This document shows positions 9,408 to 17,761 of a stretch of DNA of 64,000 nucleotides, one piece after another (position 1 is the stretch's first letter; the number at the start of each line of letters is the position of its first letter). Source of the DNA: Marinicella algicola. Its GTDB lineage: Bacteria > Pseudomonadota > Gammaproteobacteria > Xanthomonadales > Marinicellaceae. A model generated the notes under the pieces. It was not told the origin of the DNA and made no database searches. It was given only the letters and a program-made list of their open reading frames with translations. The position numbers were made by a program, and so were the translations under genes. The stretch spans positions 1,056,501-1,120,500 of the forward strand of contig NZ_JAQOMR010000001.1 of assembly GCF_028401385.1 (NCBI RefSeq), given 5' to 3'.

Positions 9408-9896
9408 ATGGTTGACCATGAGACAATCGATATTGCGCTGTTCGGGCTCTGGCCGCGCAGCCCGCGCTATGACGGCGACCCTGCCGGGCGGCGGGTTGAT
9501 GCGGCCTATCATGAGATCGAGCCGAAGGCGCGGCCCGGCGATGCCGATGACGATCTCAGGCTGTTGCTGAATGACCTGACATCCGAGATGCGGGCCCAGT
9601 TTGCATTTTTCCGCAAGCTCAGGATGGCGGCTGTGAAAAAGAGCCGTGGGGGCGAGGCAGCAGATGTGCGCGGCGAGGTCAAGGCGGCGGCCGATGCGGT
9701 GTCGCTGATCATCCGCACGCTGGAAAAGGCCGACGAGATGCAGCGGCGGCTTGCCGAAAACCGCCGCAATGCGGACGAGCGCGACCTCAACCTCAGGGAC
9801 TATGATGATGCCAAAGCCCATTTCCTCGACCTTATCGAAAAGCGGGCCGGGGAACTTGCGGAAAGGCGGATTGCCGAACGGTCAGGCGAACAATGA
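9408..9896 (+). CDS. GTA g1-like protein (candidate small terminase)
   Basis: First gene of the GTA cluster. The start MVDHETIDIALFGLWPRSP at 9408 has an AGGAGG ribosome site; the open frame upstream runs back through the terminator and is not coding. The 162-residue product is highly charged, with a long predicted coiled-coil second half rich in Arg, Asp and Glu. Its position before the large terminase matches RcGTA g1, reported to be a small-terminase-like packaging protein. The assignment rests on position and general character; sequence similarity cannot be checked here. Its 3' end overlaps the terminase gene. Confidence 0.6.
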   Translation: MVDHETIDIALFGLWPRSPRYDGDPAGRRVDAAYHEIEPKARPGDADDDLRLLLNDLTSEMRAQFAFFRKLRMAAVKKSRGGEAADVRGEVKAAADAVSLIIRTLEKADEMQRRLAENRRNADERDLNLRDYDDAKAHFLDLIEKRAGELAERRIAERSGEQ

Positions 9897-11214
9897 TCCT
9901 TACGCCTTTGTTCGCGCGCTTTCGCGTGACTGGTCCTTTCTGGCGCGGCCCGAACAGCTGCCGCCGAAGGCCGACTGGCGCACCTGGTTGTTGATGGGCG
10001 GGCGCGGCTCCGGCAAGACGCGGGCCGGTTCGGAATGGGTTCAGGGCCTCGCACTGGCAGCCGGCCCGAAAAGCGATCTGCGCATTGCTCTGGTGGCCGA
10101 AACGCTCGGCGATGCCCGCGAGGTGATGATTGACGGGGTTTCCGGCATCTGCCGGGTGGCGCGGCGGATGAAGCCGGTTTTCGAGATCACACGGCGCAGG
10201 CTGGTCTGGCCGAATGGCGCAATGGCCTATCTGTTTTCGTCCGAGGACCCGGAGGCGCTGCGCGGGCCCCAGTTTCACTATGCCTGGTGCGATGAACTTG
10301 CGAAATGGCGCTACGGTCAGGAATGCTGGGATATGCTGCAGTTTGGGCTGCGCCTTGGCGCTGCGCCATCTCAAATGGTGACGACCACGCCACGTGCGGT
10401 GCCGTTGCTGAAGAAATTGATCGCGGAGAGTGACACGGCGCTGACGCGGATAGCGACGGCGGATAACCGTGCCAATCTGGCGCCGGGTTTCATCAAGGCG
10501 CTTTCAAGCCGCTATGGCGGCACGCGTCTTGGCCGTCAGGAGCTTGATGGCGAGCTGATCGAGGATCGTGAGGATGGACTGTGGCGGCGCGTGGAGCTTG
10601 AGACAGCGGTTTCTCGCAATGCGATGGCGACGGGGCGTATAGTCGTGGCCGTGGATCCGCCGTCCGGCTCCGGCCGCAAATCCGTCTGCGGTATCGTGGT
10701 TGCCGGAGGAATGGAAAACGGCGGTGCGTTGGTTCTGGCCGATTGTTCTGTTGAAGGCGGCACGCCGGCGCAATGGGCGCGGGCGGTGGTCGAGGCTTTC
10801 CGGCGGTTCGATGCCGACCGGGTGGTGGCCGAGATCAACCAAGGAGGGGACATGGTCACCGCGATGCTCAAGAGCGTCGACGAGCGCCTGCCGGTTTCAA
10901 CGGTGCGCGCCAGGCGCGGCAAGTTTCTGCGCGCCGAGCCGGTCGCAGCCCTCTACGAGCAGGGCAGGGTGCGCCATGCCGGCTATTTTGCCCGGCTTGT
11001 CGACCAGATGTGCGATTTCGGGCCGGACGGGCTTTCCGCCGGGAGATCACCCGACCGTCTGGATGCGCTGGTGTGGGCGTTGACGGCACTGCTTCTGGAG
11101 GGGACGGGGTGCCGCGCGTGCGCAGGGTTTGAGACGCTATTGCAGCTTGCACCGCACCATGCTAGCCGATTGCCGCTATCGGCTATTTCGGCACTGCAAG
11201 AGGTTTTCGCATGA
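9871..11214 (+). CDS. GTA large terminase (g2)
   Basis: DNA-packaging motor of the GTA. Walker A GGRGSGKT lies about 43 residues after the TTG start I propose at 9871, Walker B is in HYAWCDELAKW, and the nuclease domain shows VAVDPP, AEINQGGDMV and SPDRLDALVWALTAL. An ATG at 9751 in the same frame would overlap g1 by almost 150 bp and add a Met/Ser/Thr-rich stretch unlike terminases, so the start is uncertain. The frame is intact. The stop overlaps the next ATG (ATGA). In RcGTA the terminase fills capsids by headful packaging of host DNA. Confidence 0.88.
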   Translation: MPNGQANNDPYAFVRALSRDWSFLARPEQLPPKADWRTWLLMGGRGSGKTRAGSEWVQGLALAAGPKSDLRIALVAETLGDAREVMIDGVSGICRVARRMKPVFEITRRRLVWPNGAMAYLFSSEDPEALRGPQFHYAWCDELAKWRYGQECWDMLQFGLRLGAAPSQMVTTTPRAVPLLKKLIAESDTALTRIATADNRANLAPGFIKALSSRYGGTRLGRQELDGELIEDREDGLWRRVELETAVSRNAMATGRIVVAVDPPSGSGRKSVCGIVVAGGMENGGALVLADCSVEGGTPAQWARAVVEAFRRFDADRVVAEINQGGDMVTAMLKSVDERLPVSTVRARRGKFLRAEPVAALYEQGRVRHAGYFARLVDQMCDFGPDGLSAGRSPDRLDALVWALTALLLEGTGCRACAGFETLLQLAPHHASRLPLSAISALQEVFA

Positions 11215-11528
11215 TCAGACATATCGTTTTCTTTTCGGTACCGGAGGGCGGCGACGCGGATGCGGTCGAGGCCGGTCTTTCGATCCTGACGGAAAACCCG
11301 CATGCGAACGTGCTGGAAATCGGCCGTAATGCGCGCAGCGACCTTTATGACGAAAAGGTCGAGTTCGTGGTCTATGGTGAGTTCGAGGACGAGGAAGCGC
11401 TGGCTGCTTATCGCGCCCACCCGCTTTACAAGAAGTCGACTACCGTGGTCCGGCCGATCCGGGAGATGCGCATCGCCGCCGACTATGACACGGCATCTGC
11501 GCTACGACATTCGCGCTACCGGGATTGA
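11211..11528 (+). CDS. Dabb-domain (stress-responsive A/B barrel) protein inside the GTA cluster
   Basis: 105 residues: MIRHIVFFSV at the N-terminus, then a central acidic helix and the Dabb-typical AYRAHPLYKKSTTVVRPI. Dabb proteins are small dimeric alpha/beta barrels of mostly unknown role. The ATG overlaps the terminase stop (ATGA), so it is translated as part of the GTA operon, but it has no RcGTA counterpart that I know of. A terminator-like hairpin follows 25 bp later, so it ends the first transcriptional segment of the cluster. Confidence 0.8.
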   Translation: MIRHIVFFSVPEGGDADAVEAGLSILTENPHANVLEIGRNARSDLYDEKVEFVVYGEFEDEEALAAYRAHPLYKKSTTVVRPIREMRIAADYDTASALRHSRYRD

Positions 11529-11553
11529 TATCCCGACTGAATTTCGACTGACG

Positions 11554-11578
11554 AAGCCCCGGTTTTCCGGGGCTTTTT
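11554..11578 (+). terminator. Intrinsic terminator-like hairpin between the Dabb gene and g3
   Basis: AAGCCCCGG (11554-11562), loop TTTT, CCGGGGCTT (11567-11575), followed by TTT. The stem is perfect and GC-rich. It lies only 28 bp before the portal gene start, so either read-through or antitermination must feed the downstream GTA genes. Confidence 0.75.
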
Positions 11579-11606
11579 GTTTCAAGCCGAGGAAAAGGGG
11601 TGAGGC

Positions 11607-12764
11607 ATGAAAATGCCCTTTCATCTGCCGGGCAGGCGCCCGGCCGACGCCGTTGGCGTGTCTGACAAAAAGGCGGCGACAATGATTTCCGCGATTGCGC
11701 TCAGTGGCGAGGCGCGCTGGTCCGGTCGGTCCTATGCCGCCCTTTCTCGCGAAGGCTTTATGAAAAACCCGGTTGCCCACCGAGCCGTCAGGCTGATTGC
11801 GGAAGCCGCCGGTAGCATGCCTTGGCAATTGTTCGAAAATGGCACGCTGGTCTCCGATCATCCGCTGCTTGCACTTCTCAGGCGGCCAAACCGGCGAATG
11901 TGCGGTGCCGATTTCCTGGAGGCGTTGTTCGGCGGGCTGCTGCTATCTGGCAACGCCTATATTGAGCCGATCACCCTTGGCGAGGACTTGAGGGAACTGC
12001 ATCTTTTAAGGCCCGACCGCATCCGCGTGATCGAGGGACGCGACGGTTGGCCGGAGGCCTATGAATACCGCACCGGCAATCATGTGACCCGGTTTAGCAG
12101 CGAAGGTGACGGGCTCTCGCTGTTACACATGCGGCTGTTTCATCCGCTTGACGACCAGACGGGTTTCTCGCCGCTGGCCGCGGCCCAGGTGGCGCTCGAC
12201 CTGCACAATGCTTCATCCGTCTGGAACAAGGCGCTGCTCGATAATTCGGCGCGGCCTTCCGGCGCGCTGGTCTATCAGCCGAAGGATGGCGGCAATCTCA
12301 CCGAAGAACAGTATGAGCGGCTGAAGCAGGAGCTTGAGGAAGGCTATAGCGGCCCCATGAAGGCCGGGCGGCCGCTGCTTCTGGAGGGCGGGCTCGACTG
12401 GAAGGCGATGGGCCTGACCCCGCGCGACATGGATTTCACCGAGGCACGCAACGGGGCGGCCCGCGACATCGCACTCGCCATCGGCGTGCCACCGATGATG
12501 CTGGGCATTCCCGGAGACAACACCTATTCGAATTATCAGGAGGCCAACCGCGCCTTCTACCGTCTCACGGTCTTGCCACTGATTGCCCGCACCGCCGCCT
12601 CGCTGACCACATGGCTGGAGCCGATCTATGGCGACGGGCTGAAGCTCGAGCCTGATCTCGACCAGGTGTCCGCTCTGGCCGCTGAACGCGACGCGCTGTG
12701 GGCTCGTGTTTCGGCGGCGGATTTCCTGACTGACGAAGAGAAGCGCGAGGCTGTGGGGTATTAG
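11607..12764 (+). CDS. GTA portal protein, HK97 family (g3)
   Basis: 385 residues, intact. Family features are the early NPVAHRAVRLIAEAAGSMPW, GGLLLSGNAYIEPI, the segment LLDNSARPSGAL, and the C-terminal GVPPMMLGIPGDNTYSNYQE. The portal forms the dodecameric ring through which the terminase pumps DNA and to which the tail attaches. The start follows GGGGTGAGGC. It is the first gene of the head module and sits 3 bp before the prohead protease frame. Confidence 0.92.
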   Translation: MKMPFHLPGRRPADAVGVSDKKAATMISAIALSGEARWSGRSYAALSREGFMKNPVAHRAVRLIAEAAGSMPWQLFENGTLVSDHPLLALLRRPNRRMCGADFLEALFGGLLLSGNAYIEPITLGEDLRELHLLRPDRIRVIEGRDGWPEAYEYRTGNHVTRFSSEGDGLSLLHMRLFHPLDDQTGFSPLAAAQVALDLHNASSVWNKALLDNSARPSGALVYQPKDGGNLTEEQYERLKQELEEGYSGPMKAGRPLLLEGGLDWKAMGLTPRDMDFTEARNGAARDIALAIGVPPMMLGIPGDNTYSNYQEANRAFYRLTVLPLIARTAASLTTWLEPIYGDGLKLEPDLDQVSALAAERDALWARVSAADFLTDEEKREAVGY

Positions 12765-12767
12765 CGC

Positions 12768-13484
12768 ATGAAACAGAAAAACCCTGAAACAGGAGCGGAT
12801 ATGGGCGGGAAAACCATGCTGGCCGATGAAATGAAATATGCCGATCTTTCGCTGACGGACCTGGCCGGAGATGGTTCGTTTTCCGGCTATGCCAGCCTGT
12901 TTGGCGAAATCGATCTCGGCAAGGACATGATTGAGCGCGGCGCGTTTTCCCGCTCGCTGCAAAAGCGCGGTGCCGAAGGGGTCCGGATGTTGTTTCAGCA
13001 CGACCCTTCGGAGCCGATCGGGGCCTGGCGCAAGATCCGCGAGGACGGTCGCGGGCTTTATGTAGAGGGCGTGCTTTCTGCCGATGTGGCGCGGGCCCGC
13101 GAGGTGCACGCGCTGATGAAATCGGGCGGGCTCGACGGGCTTTCCATCGGATTTCAGACCGTGCGCGCCAAGACGGATGCCAAAACCGGCGTGCGCCGGG
13201 TGCTGGAGGCAGACCTCTGGGAAATTTCGATCGTCACCTTTCCGATGCTGCCTTCGGCACGCATCACCAGCGTGAAGCAGGCGGGTGACGCTTTTCCCAC
13301 GATCCGGGAATTCGAGAGATGGCTGACGCGGGACGCCGGCCTGAGCCGAAAGGCAGCACGCCGGTTTCTTGCCGGCGGCTATACCACGCTTGTCGGCGGG
13401 CGGGACGCGGCCGGCGGCGACGATATGGACGACGAACGGCTGCTCGGGCTTTTGAACCGCGCACGCCGGTTGATGTCGTCCTGA
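12768..13484 (+). CDS. GTA prohead protease, HK97 family (g4)
   Basis: 238 residues. The U35/HK97 prohead protease core is visible: GYASLFGEIDLGKDMIERGA, then MLFQHDPSEPIGAW with the catalytic-type histidine, GLSIGFQT with the serine, and LWEISIVTFPM. It matures the capsid by removing the N-terminal delta domain of g5. The exact start is uncertain, because internal ATGs (for example MGGKTMLADEMKYADL) lie closer to the conserved core. Intact frame between portal and capsid genes, the classic HK97 order. Confidence 0.92.
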   Translation: MKQKNPETGADMGGKTMLADEMKYADLSLTDLAGDGSFSGYASLFGEIDLGKDMIERGAFSRSLQKRGAEGVRMLFQHDPSEPIGAWRKIREDGRGLYVEGVLSADVARAREVHALMKSGGLDGLSIGFQTVRAKTDAKTGVRRVLEADLWEISIVTFPMLPSARITSVKQAGDAFPTIREFERWLTRDAGLSRKAARRFLAGGYTTLVGGRDAAGGDDMDDERLLGLLNRARRLMSS

Positions 13485-13512
13485 GTTTTTCACGCATTGA
13501 GAGGAATGCACC

Positions 13513-14757
13513 GTGACCAATACGAAGATGAAAACAGCGCCCGAGATCAAGAGCGGGCCCGCAGGCATTTCCGAGGCTTTCGAAGCCTTCATGTCCAGCT
13601 TCGAGAGTTTCAAGGATACCAATGACCGCCGGCTCGGCGAAATCGAGAGCAAGATGGGCGAGGATGTGGTGACCCGCGAAAAGGTCGACCGCATCAACCG
13701 CGCCATGGATCTCCAGGCCCGCCAGCTCGACGAGATGCAACTGAAGAAGGCACGCCCGGCACTTGGACATGGCACGAGCCTTGCGGCGAGCGAGCACAAG
13801 GCCGCATTCGAAAACTATATCCGCCGCGGCGATGAGCATGGCTTGCGGGCGCTTGAGGCCAAGGCGATCTCCACCACGGAAAGCGATGGCGGCTACCTGG
13901 TGCCGGATGAGACCGACACCGAAATCGGCCGCAGGCTTTCCGCCGTCTCTCCGATCCGAAGGCTGGCAACGGTGCGTCAGGTTTCAGGCGCCGTGCTGAA
14001 GAAACCGTTCATCGCTTCAGGGTTCACCGCCGGCTGGGTCGGAGAGATTGCCGATCGCGACCAGACGGCAACGCCGGATATTTCCGAACTCACCTTCCCG
14101 ACGATGGAGCTTTACGCCATGCCGGCGGCAAGCGCCTCGCTGCTTGACGATGCGGCCGTCGATGTCGAGAGCTGGATCGCCTCGGAGATCGATATTGCCT
14201 TCGCCGAACAGGAAGGTGCGGCCTTTGTGAGCGGCAATACGGCGAGCACACCGAAGGGCTTTCTGAGCTATACGACGGTGGCTGACAGCGCCTGGGAATG
14301 GGAAAAGCTGGGATACATCGCGACCGGCGTCGACGGCGGTTTCAAGGCGGCCGACCCGTCTGATACGCTGATCGAAACCATCTATGCGCTGAAGGCGGCC
14401 CACCGCCAGAATGCCCACTTTGTGATGAACCGGAAGACGCAAGGTGCGATCCGCAAGTTCAAGGACGATGATGGCAATTATCTCTGGCAGCCACCGGCAA
14501 GTCTCGGCCAGCCAGCCTCGCTGATGGGCTTTCCGGTGACCGAGGCCGAGGACATGCCGGATATCGGAACAGACAGCATGTCTGTCGCATTCGGTGATTT
14601 CGCTGCCGGTTATCTGGTCGTGGACCGGGCGGGCGTGCGGATCCTGCGCGACCCCTATTCCGCCAAACCCTATGTGCTGTTTTACACCACCAAGCGCGTG
14701 GGCGGCGGCGTTCAGAACTTCGAAGCCATCAAACTGGTCAAGTTCGGCGAAATGTAA
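13513..14757 (+). CDS. GTA major capsid protein, HK97 family (g5)
   Basis: 414 residues with two parts. The first, of about 110 residues, is a charged coiled coil that would act as the scaffolding delta domain. The HK97 fold follows, starting around TTESDGGYLVPDETDTEIGR and including LLDDAAVDVESWIASEI and GFPVTEAEDMPDIG. Protease cleavage is likely near the junction (KAISTTESDGG); this is inferred from position. A strong terminator-like hairpin follows the stop, which could help keep capsid levels above those of the tail proteins. Confidence 0.93.
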   Translation: MTNTKMKTAPEIKSGPAGISEAFEAFMSSFESFKDTNDRRLGEIESKMGEDVVTREKVDRINRAMDLQARQLDEMQLKKARPALGHGTSLAASEHKAAFENYIRRGDEHGLRALEAKAISTTESDGGYLVPDETDTEIGRRLSAVSPIRRLATVRQVSGAVLKKPFIASGFTAGWVGEIADRDQTATPDISELTFPTMELYAMPAASASLLDDAAVDVESWIASEIDIAFAEQEGAAFVSGNTASTPKGFLSYTTVADSAWEWEKLGYIATGVDGGFKAADPSDTLIETIYALKAAHRQNAHFVMNRKTQGAIRKFKDDDGNYLWQPPASLGQPASLMGFPVTEAEDMPDIGTDSMSVAFGDFAAGYLVVDRAGVRILRDPYSAKPYVLFYTTKRVGGGVQNFEAIKLVKFGEM

Positions 14758-14781
14758 GCGATTACAACGCGAAATAGATAC

Positions 14782-14810
14782 AACCCCGGCAGTTTTTGCC
14801 GGGGTTTTTT
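14782..14810 (+). terminator. Intrinsic terminator-like hairpin after the capsid gene
   Basis: AACCCCGGC (14782-14790), A-T closed loop, GCCGGGGTT (14798-14806) and a T run. It lies between the capsid stop and g6, which starts only 22 bp later. Third hairpin of this type in the GTA cluster. Confidence 0.8.
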
Positions 14811-14832
14811 GATGGCAAAAGGATAAAAAGCG

Positions 14833-15396
14833 ATGAGCTATGCGCTGATAACGCCTGCGGCGGAAGAGCCTGTGACACTTGCCGAGGTCAAGGATTTTTG
14901 CGTATTGACAGCGGTGACGAGGATGCGCTGCTCGGCGATCTTCTCACCGCGGCGCGGGACTATCTGGAAACGGTCAGCGGTCTCTCTCGTCACTCAGGCG
15001 TGGCGGCTTTACCGCGATGACTGGCCTTCTAGCGGCATGGTGTCGCTTGCGCGCGGTCCGGTTCAATCGGTCGATACCGTTACGGCTTATGATGGCAGAG
15101 GCTTAGCTTCTTTAGTTTCGCTCGATCATGCGCGGCTGGATGGCCGGGCACGGCCGGCGCGTTTCTGCCTGCCGGAACTCGCCGGACGGAAAGCGGGCAT
15201 GAACGGGATCGAAGTGGATTTCACAACGGGGTTCGGGGCTGCTGGGGATGTGCCGGAGGTCGCGAAACAGGCGATCCTGCGCCACGTCGCCCACATGTTT
15301 GCGTTTCGCGGTGTTGTGCAATCCGATCTACAGCCTGCCGCGACGCCGGATGGCTATGACCTGCTGATTGCACCGCTGAAAGCCTGGAGGCTTTGA
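14833..15396 (+). CDS. GTA head-tail connector (g6), with a compensating pair of frame shifts
   Basis: Gp6-like adaptor that sits below the portal. The open frame runs through, but residues between about 14897 and 14985 are nonsense (CVLTAVTRMRCSAIF). The neighbouring frame encodes the expected conserved segment there (FLRIDSGDEDALLGDLLTAA, then RDYLETVSG). The original frame resumes with LVTQAWRLYRDDWP and ends at AILRHVAHMFAFRG...APLKAW. A minus and a plus indel about 90 bp apart therefore explain it. The stop overlaps the g7 start (TGATG). Confidence 0.8.
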   Translation: MSYALITPAAEEPVTLAEVKDFCVLTAVTRMRCSAIFSPRRGTIWKRSAVSLVTQAWRLYRDDWPSSGMVSLARGPVQSVDTVTAYDGRGLASLVSLDHARLDGRARPARFCLPELAGRKAGMNGIEVDFTTGFGAAGDVPEVAKQAILRHVAHMFAFRGVVQSDLQPAATPDGYDLLIAPLKAWRL

Positions 15397-15725
15397 TGCT
15401 GACACTCGACCCCGGCGCTTTTTCGGCGCGCCTCGATCTGATGACGCCCGAAACTGTTTCGGACGGGCAGGGCGGAGCGACCATCACCTATGCGCTTGTG
15501 GCCAAGGCCTGGGCCAGGATCGAGCCGGTCTCGATCCGTTTCAGCGAAGAGGCCAATGGCGAGACATTTCAGGTGAGCCATGAGATCTGGCTGCGGGCGC
15601 GGACCGATCTCGTGCCCGGCATGCGGCTGCAGCGCGGCAGCCGGGTTTTCAGACTTGCAGGCTGGCGCGACCCGGATGAGACGGCGCGCTACACGGTCTG
15701 CCGTTGCGAGGAGGTGGCGTCATGA
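15396..15725 (+). CDS. GTA head closure/head-tail adaptor protein (g7)
   Basis: 109 residues: MLTLDPGAFSARLDLMTPE, WARIEPVSIRFSEEANGE, and a C-terminal beta-rich region, as in the phage head-tail adaptor (SPP1 gp16-like) family. The ATG at 15396 follows a GGAGG site and overlaps the g6 stop. Its own stop overlaps the g8 start (ATGA). Intact frame. Confidence 0.85.
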   Translation: MLTLDPGAFSARLDLMTPETVSDGQGGATITYALVAKAWARIEPVSIRFSEEANGETFQVSHEIWLRARTDLVPGMRLQRGSRVFRLAGWRDPDETARYTVCRCEEVAS

Positions 15726-16129
15726 GTTCCGCTGAAAATGCGCTGTTGGGCGCAATCCATATGGCTCTGTCGTCTGACGCGGCGCTGTCTGCGCTGATCG
15801 GGCCGGATGCCATTTTCGACCGGCTGCTGAGCCGGCCGCAACTACCTGCAATCGTCTTCGGCGAATGCGAGACGCGCGACTATTCAACGGTAACCGAGAG
15901 CGGAAACGAGCATTTTCTGACCCTCGAAATCTGGTCTGAGGCACATGGGCGCAAGGCGTTGCAGGCAATCGAAGCGCGGGTCAAAGCGCTGCTTCATGAC
16001 GCCGAGCTTGCCCTGTCCGGTTTTGCCCTTGTGAACCTGAGGCACCGTTCCACGCGGGTGCGGCGGGTCGCGAGGACCGGTTATTTCTTGGCCGAAATGC
16101 GGTTTCGCGCGGTGAGCGAACCCATTTGA
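15722..16129 (+). CDS. GTA tail terminator-like protein, DUF3168 (g8)
   Basis: 135 residues from MSSAENALLGAIHMALSSDA. The DUF3168 pattern is clear: LPAIVFGECETRDYSTVTES, HFLTLEIWSEAHGRKALQAI and VNLRHRSTRVRR. DUF3168 proteins cap the tail tube or join it to the head. Start ATG overlaps the g7 stop after GAGGTGG. Intact frame. Confidence 0.88.
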   Translation: MSSAENALLGAIHMALSSDAALSALIGPDAIFDRLLSRPQLPAIVFGECETRDYSTVTESGNEHFLTLEIWSEAHGRKALQAIEARVKALLHDAELALSGFALVNLRHRSTRVRRVARTGYFLAEMRFRAVSEPI

Positions 16130-16162
16130 ACCGAGTTTTTACAATTCTGAACGGAGAGTGTG

Positions 16163-16572
16163 ATGACAGCCCAGAAGGCCAAGGATCTGCTGCTGAAGCT
16201 GCATAACGGAAGTACCTATGAGACCGTTGCCGGGCTGAGATCGAAGCGGCTGGCATTCAACGCCGAGACGGTGGACATTACCGATTCGGAAAGTGCGGGA
16301 CGCTGGCGTGAGCTTCTCAGTGGCGCCGGTGTTCAGCGCGCTTCGATGACGGCAAGCGGCATCTTCAAGGATGCTGCCTCCGATGAAACGGTGCGTGCGG
16401 CATTTTTGCCGGCGCGCTTGTGAGTGCGGAGATTGTCATTCCGGGGTTCGGCACGCTTGCCGGTCCGTTCCAGTTTACGTCACTCGAATATTCCGGCCAG
16501 CATAATGGAGAGCTGCAGTTTGAGGTTGCGCTGGAATCTGGCGGGGCAATCAGCTTTGGAGCCAGCGCATGA
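16163..16572 (+). CDS. GTA major tail protein, TP901-1 type (g9), one frame break
   Basis: Begins MTAQKAKDLLLKLHNGSTYE, with FNAETVDITDSESAGRWREL, the major tail tube pattern. At the T-run near 16400 the frame is lost. The other frame continues with FAGALVSAEIVIPGFGTLAG and ends GGAISFGASA, giving the usual length of about 136 residues. One missing T would restore it. The stop overlaps the g10 ATG. Confidence 0.85.
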
Positions 16573-16919
16573 CACGCAGCAATGCAGCAGGCCGCGCCAA
16601 TCGCTATCGGGGCGAAGTGGAGGCGGTGATTGACGGCGAGCGCCGCATTCTGTGCCTAACACTCGGGGCGCTGGCCGAGCTTGAGACGGCATTTTCGGCC
16701 GATGGTCTCGGTGATCTTGGAAAGCGGCTCGCAGCCGGGCGACTGAAAGCGCATGACCTGATTGCCATCATTGGGGCGGGCCTGCGCGGTGGGGGCAATG
16801 CTATCGACGATGACGAGGTGGCAGCGATGAGCATGGAGGGCGGCGTGGCCGCCTATGCAAAGCTTGTCGGGGAACTTCTGACCGTGACGTTTTCGGGAGG
16901 GAGGCCGTTGGCCCGGTGA
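16569..16919 (+). CDS. GTA gp10 family protein (tail assembly chaperone-like)
   Basis: 116 residues, intact. The core RYRGEVEAVIDGERRILCLT, LGALAELETAFSADGLGDL and LIAIIGAGLRGGGN match the GTA-gp10 family, found between the tail tube and tape measure genes. It is thought to act as a tail assembly chaperone. Overlaps g9 upstream (ATGA) and g10.1 downstream (GTGA). Confidence 0.88.
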   Translation: MTRSNAAGRANRYRGEVEAVIDGERRILCLTLGALAELETAFSADGLGDLGKRLAAGRLKAHDLIAIIGAGLRGGGNAIDDDEVAAMSMEGGVAAYAKLVGELLTVTFSGGRPLAR

Positions 16920-17183
16920 CGGATGCAACCAGGCCGGACCCTTCCTAGCCGCAGCGGCAGGCCCCGAGCCTCCCGGCGCCGAACCCTTTCCTGGCGTTCG
17001 GTGCTTCACACAGGGCTTTGCCTGCTGCGGCTGCAACCCGATGATTTCTGGGCGCTTTCGCCGGTCGAATTCGCATCGATGACGGGCACTTTCGCGCCGG
17101 CCGCGCCCTATCCCACACGCGCAGGCCTGGAAGATTTGATGATGCGCTATCCCGACAAAACGAGGAATGGTGATGGAACCTGA
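16916..17183 (+). CDS. GTA tail assembly chaperone-like small protein (g10.1), two frame breaks
   Basis: A GTG start at 16916 overlaps the gp10 stop and gives MTDATRPD. Restoring one C near 16941 gives FLAAAAGPEPPGAEPFP, and restoring one C near 16988 leads into WRSVLHTGLCLLRLQPDDFW and the C-terminus DLMMRYPDKTRNG. The product of about 90 residues is the rcc01693-like small protein that precedes the tape measure gene in GTAs. Two losses of single C residues from C-runs are the simplest explanation for the broken frame. Confidence 0.75.
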
Positions 17184-17752
17184 TGCAAGCGACACGTATG
17201 CCGAGGCGGTCAGCGGGGCGAGCGCGCTCTATGATGTTCTGACCGATCTTGAGGCGCAGTCCGACCGGTTTTCGTCGGCGATCACCGGCGCGCTGAAGAT
17301 GCAACGCTTTCCGGCAAGGGTCTGGAAAGCGTGCTGGGAGGCCTCGGGCGACGGCTGAGCGAACTGGCACTGAACTCTGCCATCAAGCCTCTCGAAAACG
17401 CGATTTCCGGCCAGATCGGCAATCTGACCGATGGGCTGTTGCAGGTCTTCGCGCATGCCGATGGTGGCGTTCCGGGCCGGATCACGCCGTTTGCCTCAGG
17501 CGGCGTTGTTTCGCGGCCAACCTATTTTCCGATGAGTGGCGGCCTCGGTTTGATGGGCGAGGCGGGAAGCGAGGCGATCATGCCGCTGAAACGTGGACCG
17601 GACGGTTCGCTTGGTGTTTCCGCTTCAGGGGAGGCAGCCCGCATATCGTCTTCAATGTGACAGCCCAGGACGCGGCAAGTTTTCAGAAGAGCCAGGGTCA
17701 GATTTCGGCGATGCTGGCGAGAGCCGTGCGCTCAGGCCAGCGCAACATCTGA
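17173..17752 (+). CDS. GTA tape measure protein, short form (g11), two frame breaks
   Basis: Starts MEPDASDTYAEAVSGASALY after a GAGGA site. A missing A near 17299 shifts into the frame with LGGLGRRLSELALNSAIKPL, then the conserved GRITPFASGGVVSRPTYFP and GLMGEAGSEAIMPLKRGPDG. A missing G near 17632 leads to HIVFNVTAQDAASFQKSQGQ and the end at 17752. At about 193 residues it is much shorter than typical siphophage tape measures, as expected for the short tails of rhizobial GTAs. It would set tail length. Confidence 0.8.
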
Positions 17753-17761
17753 GGAGGCACT

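Noticed and set aside
12213..13799. Long minus-strand ORF (528 codons) opposite portal, protease and capsid genes
   Set aside because: Shadow frame of high-GC coding sequence; the plus-strand genes have clear HK97 family motifs.
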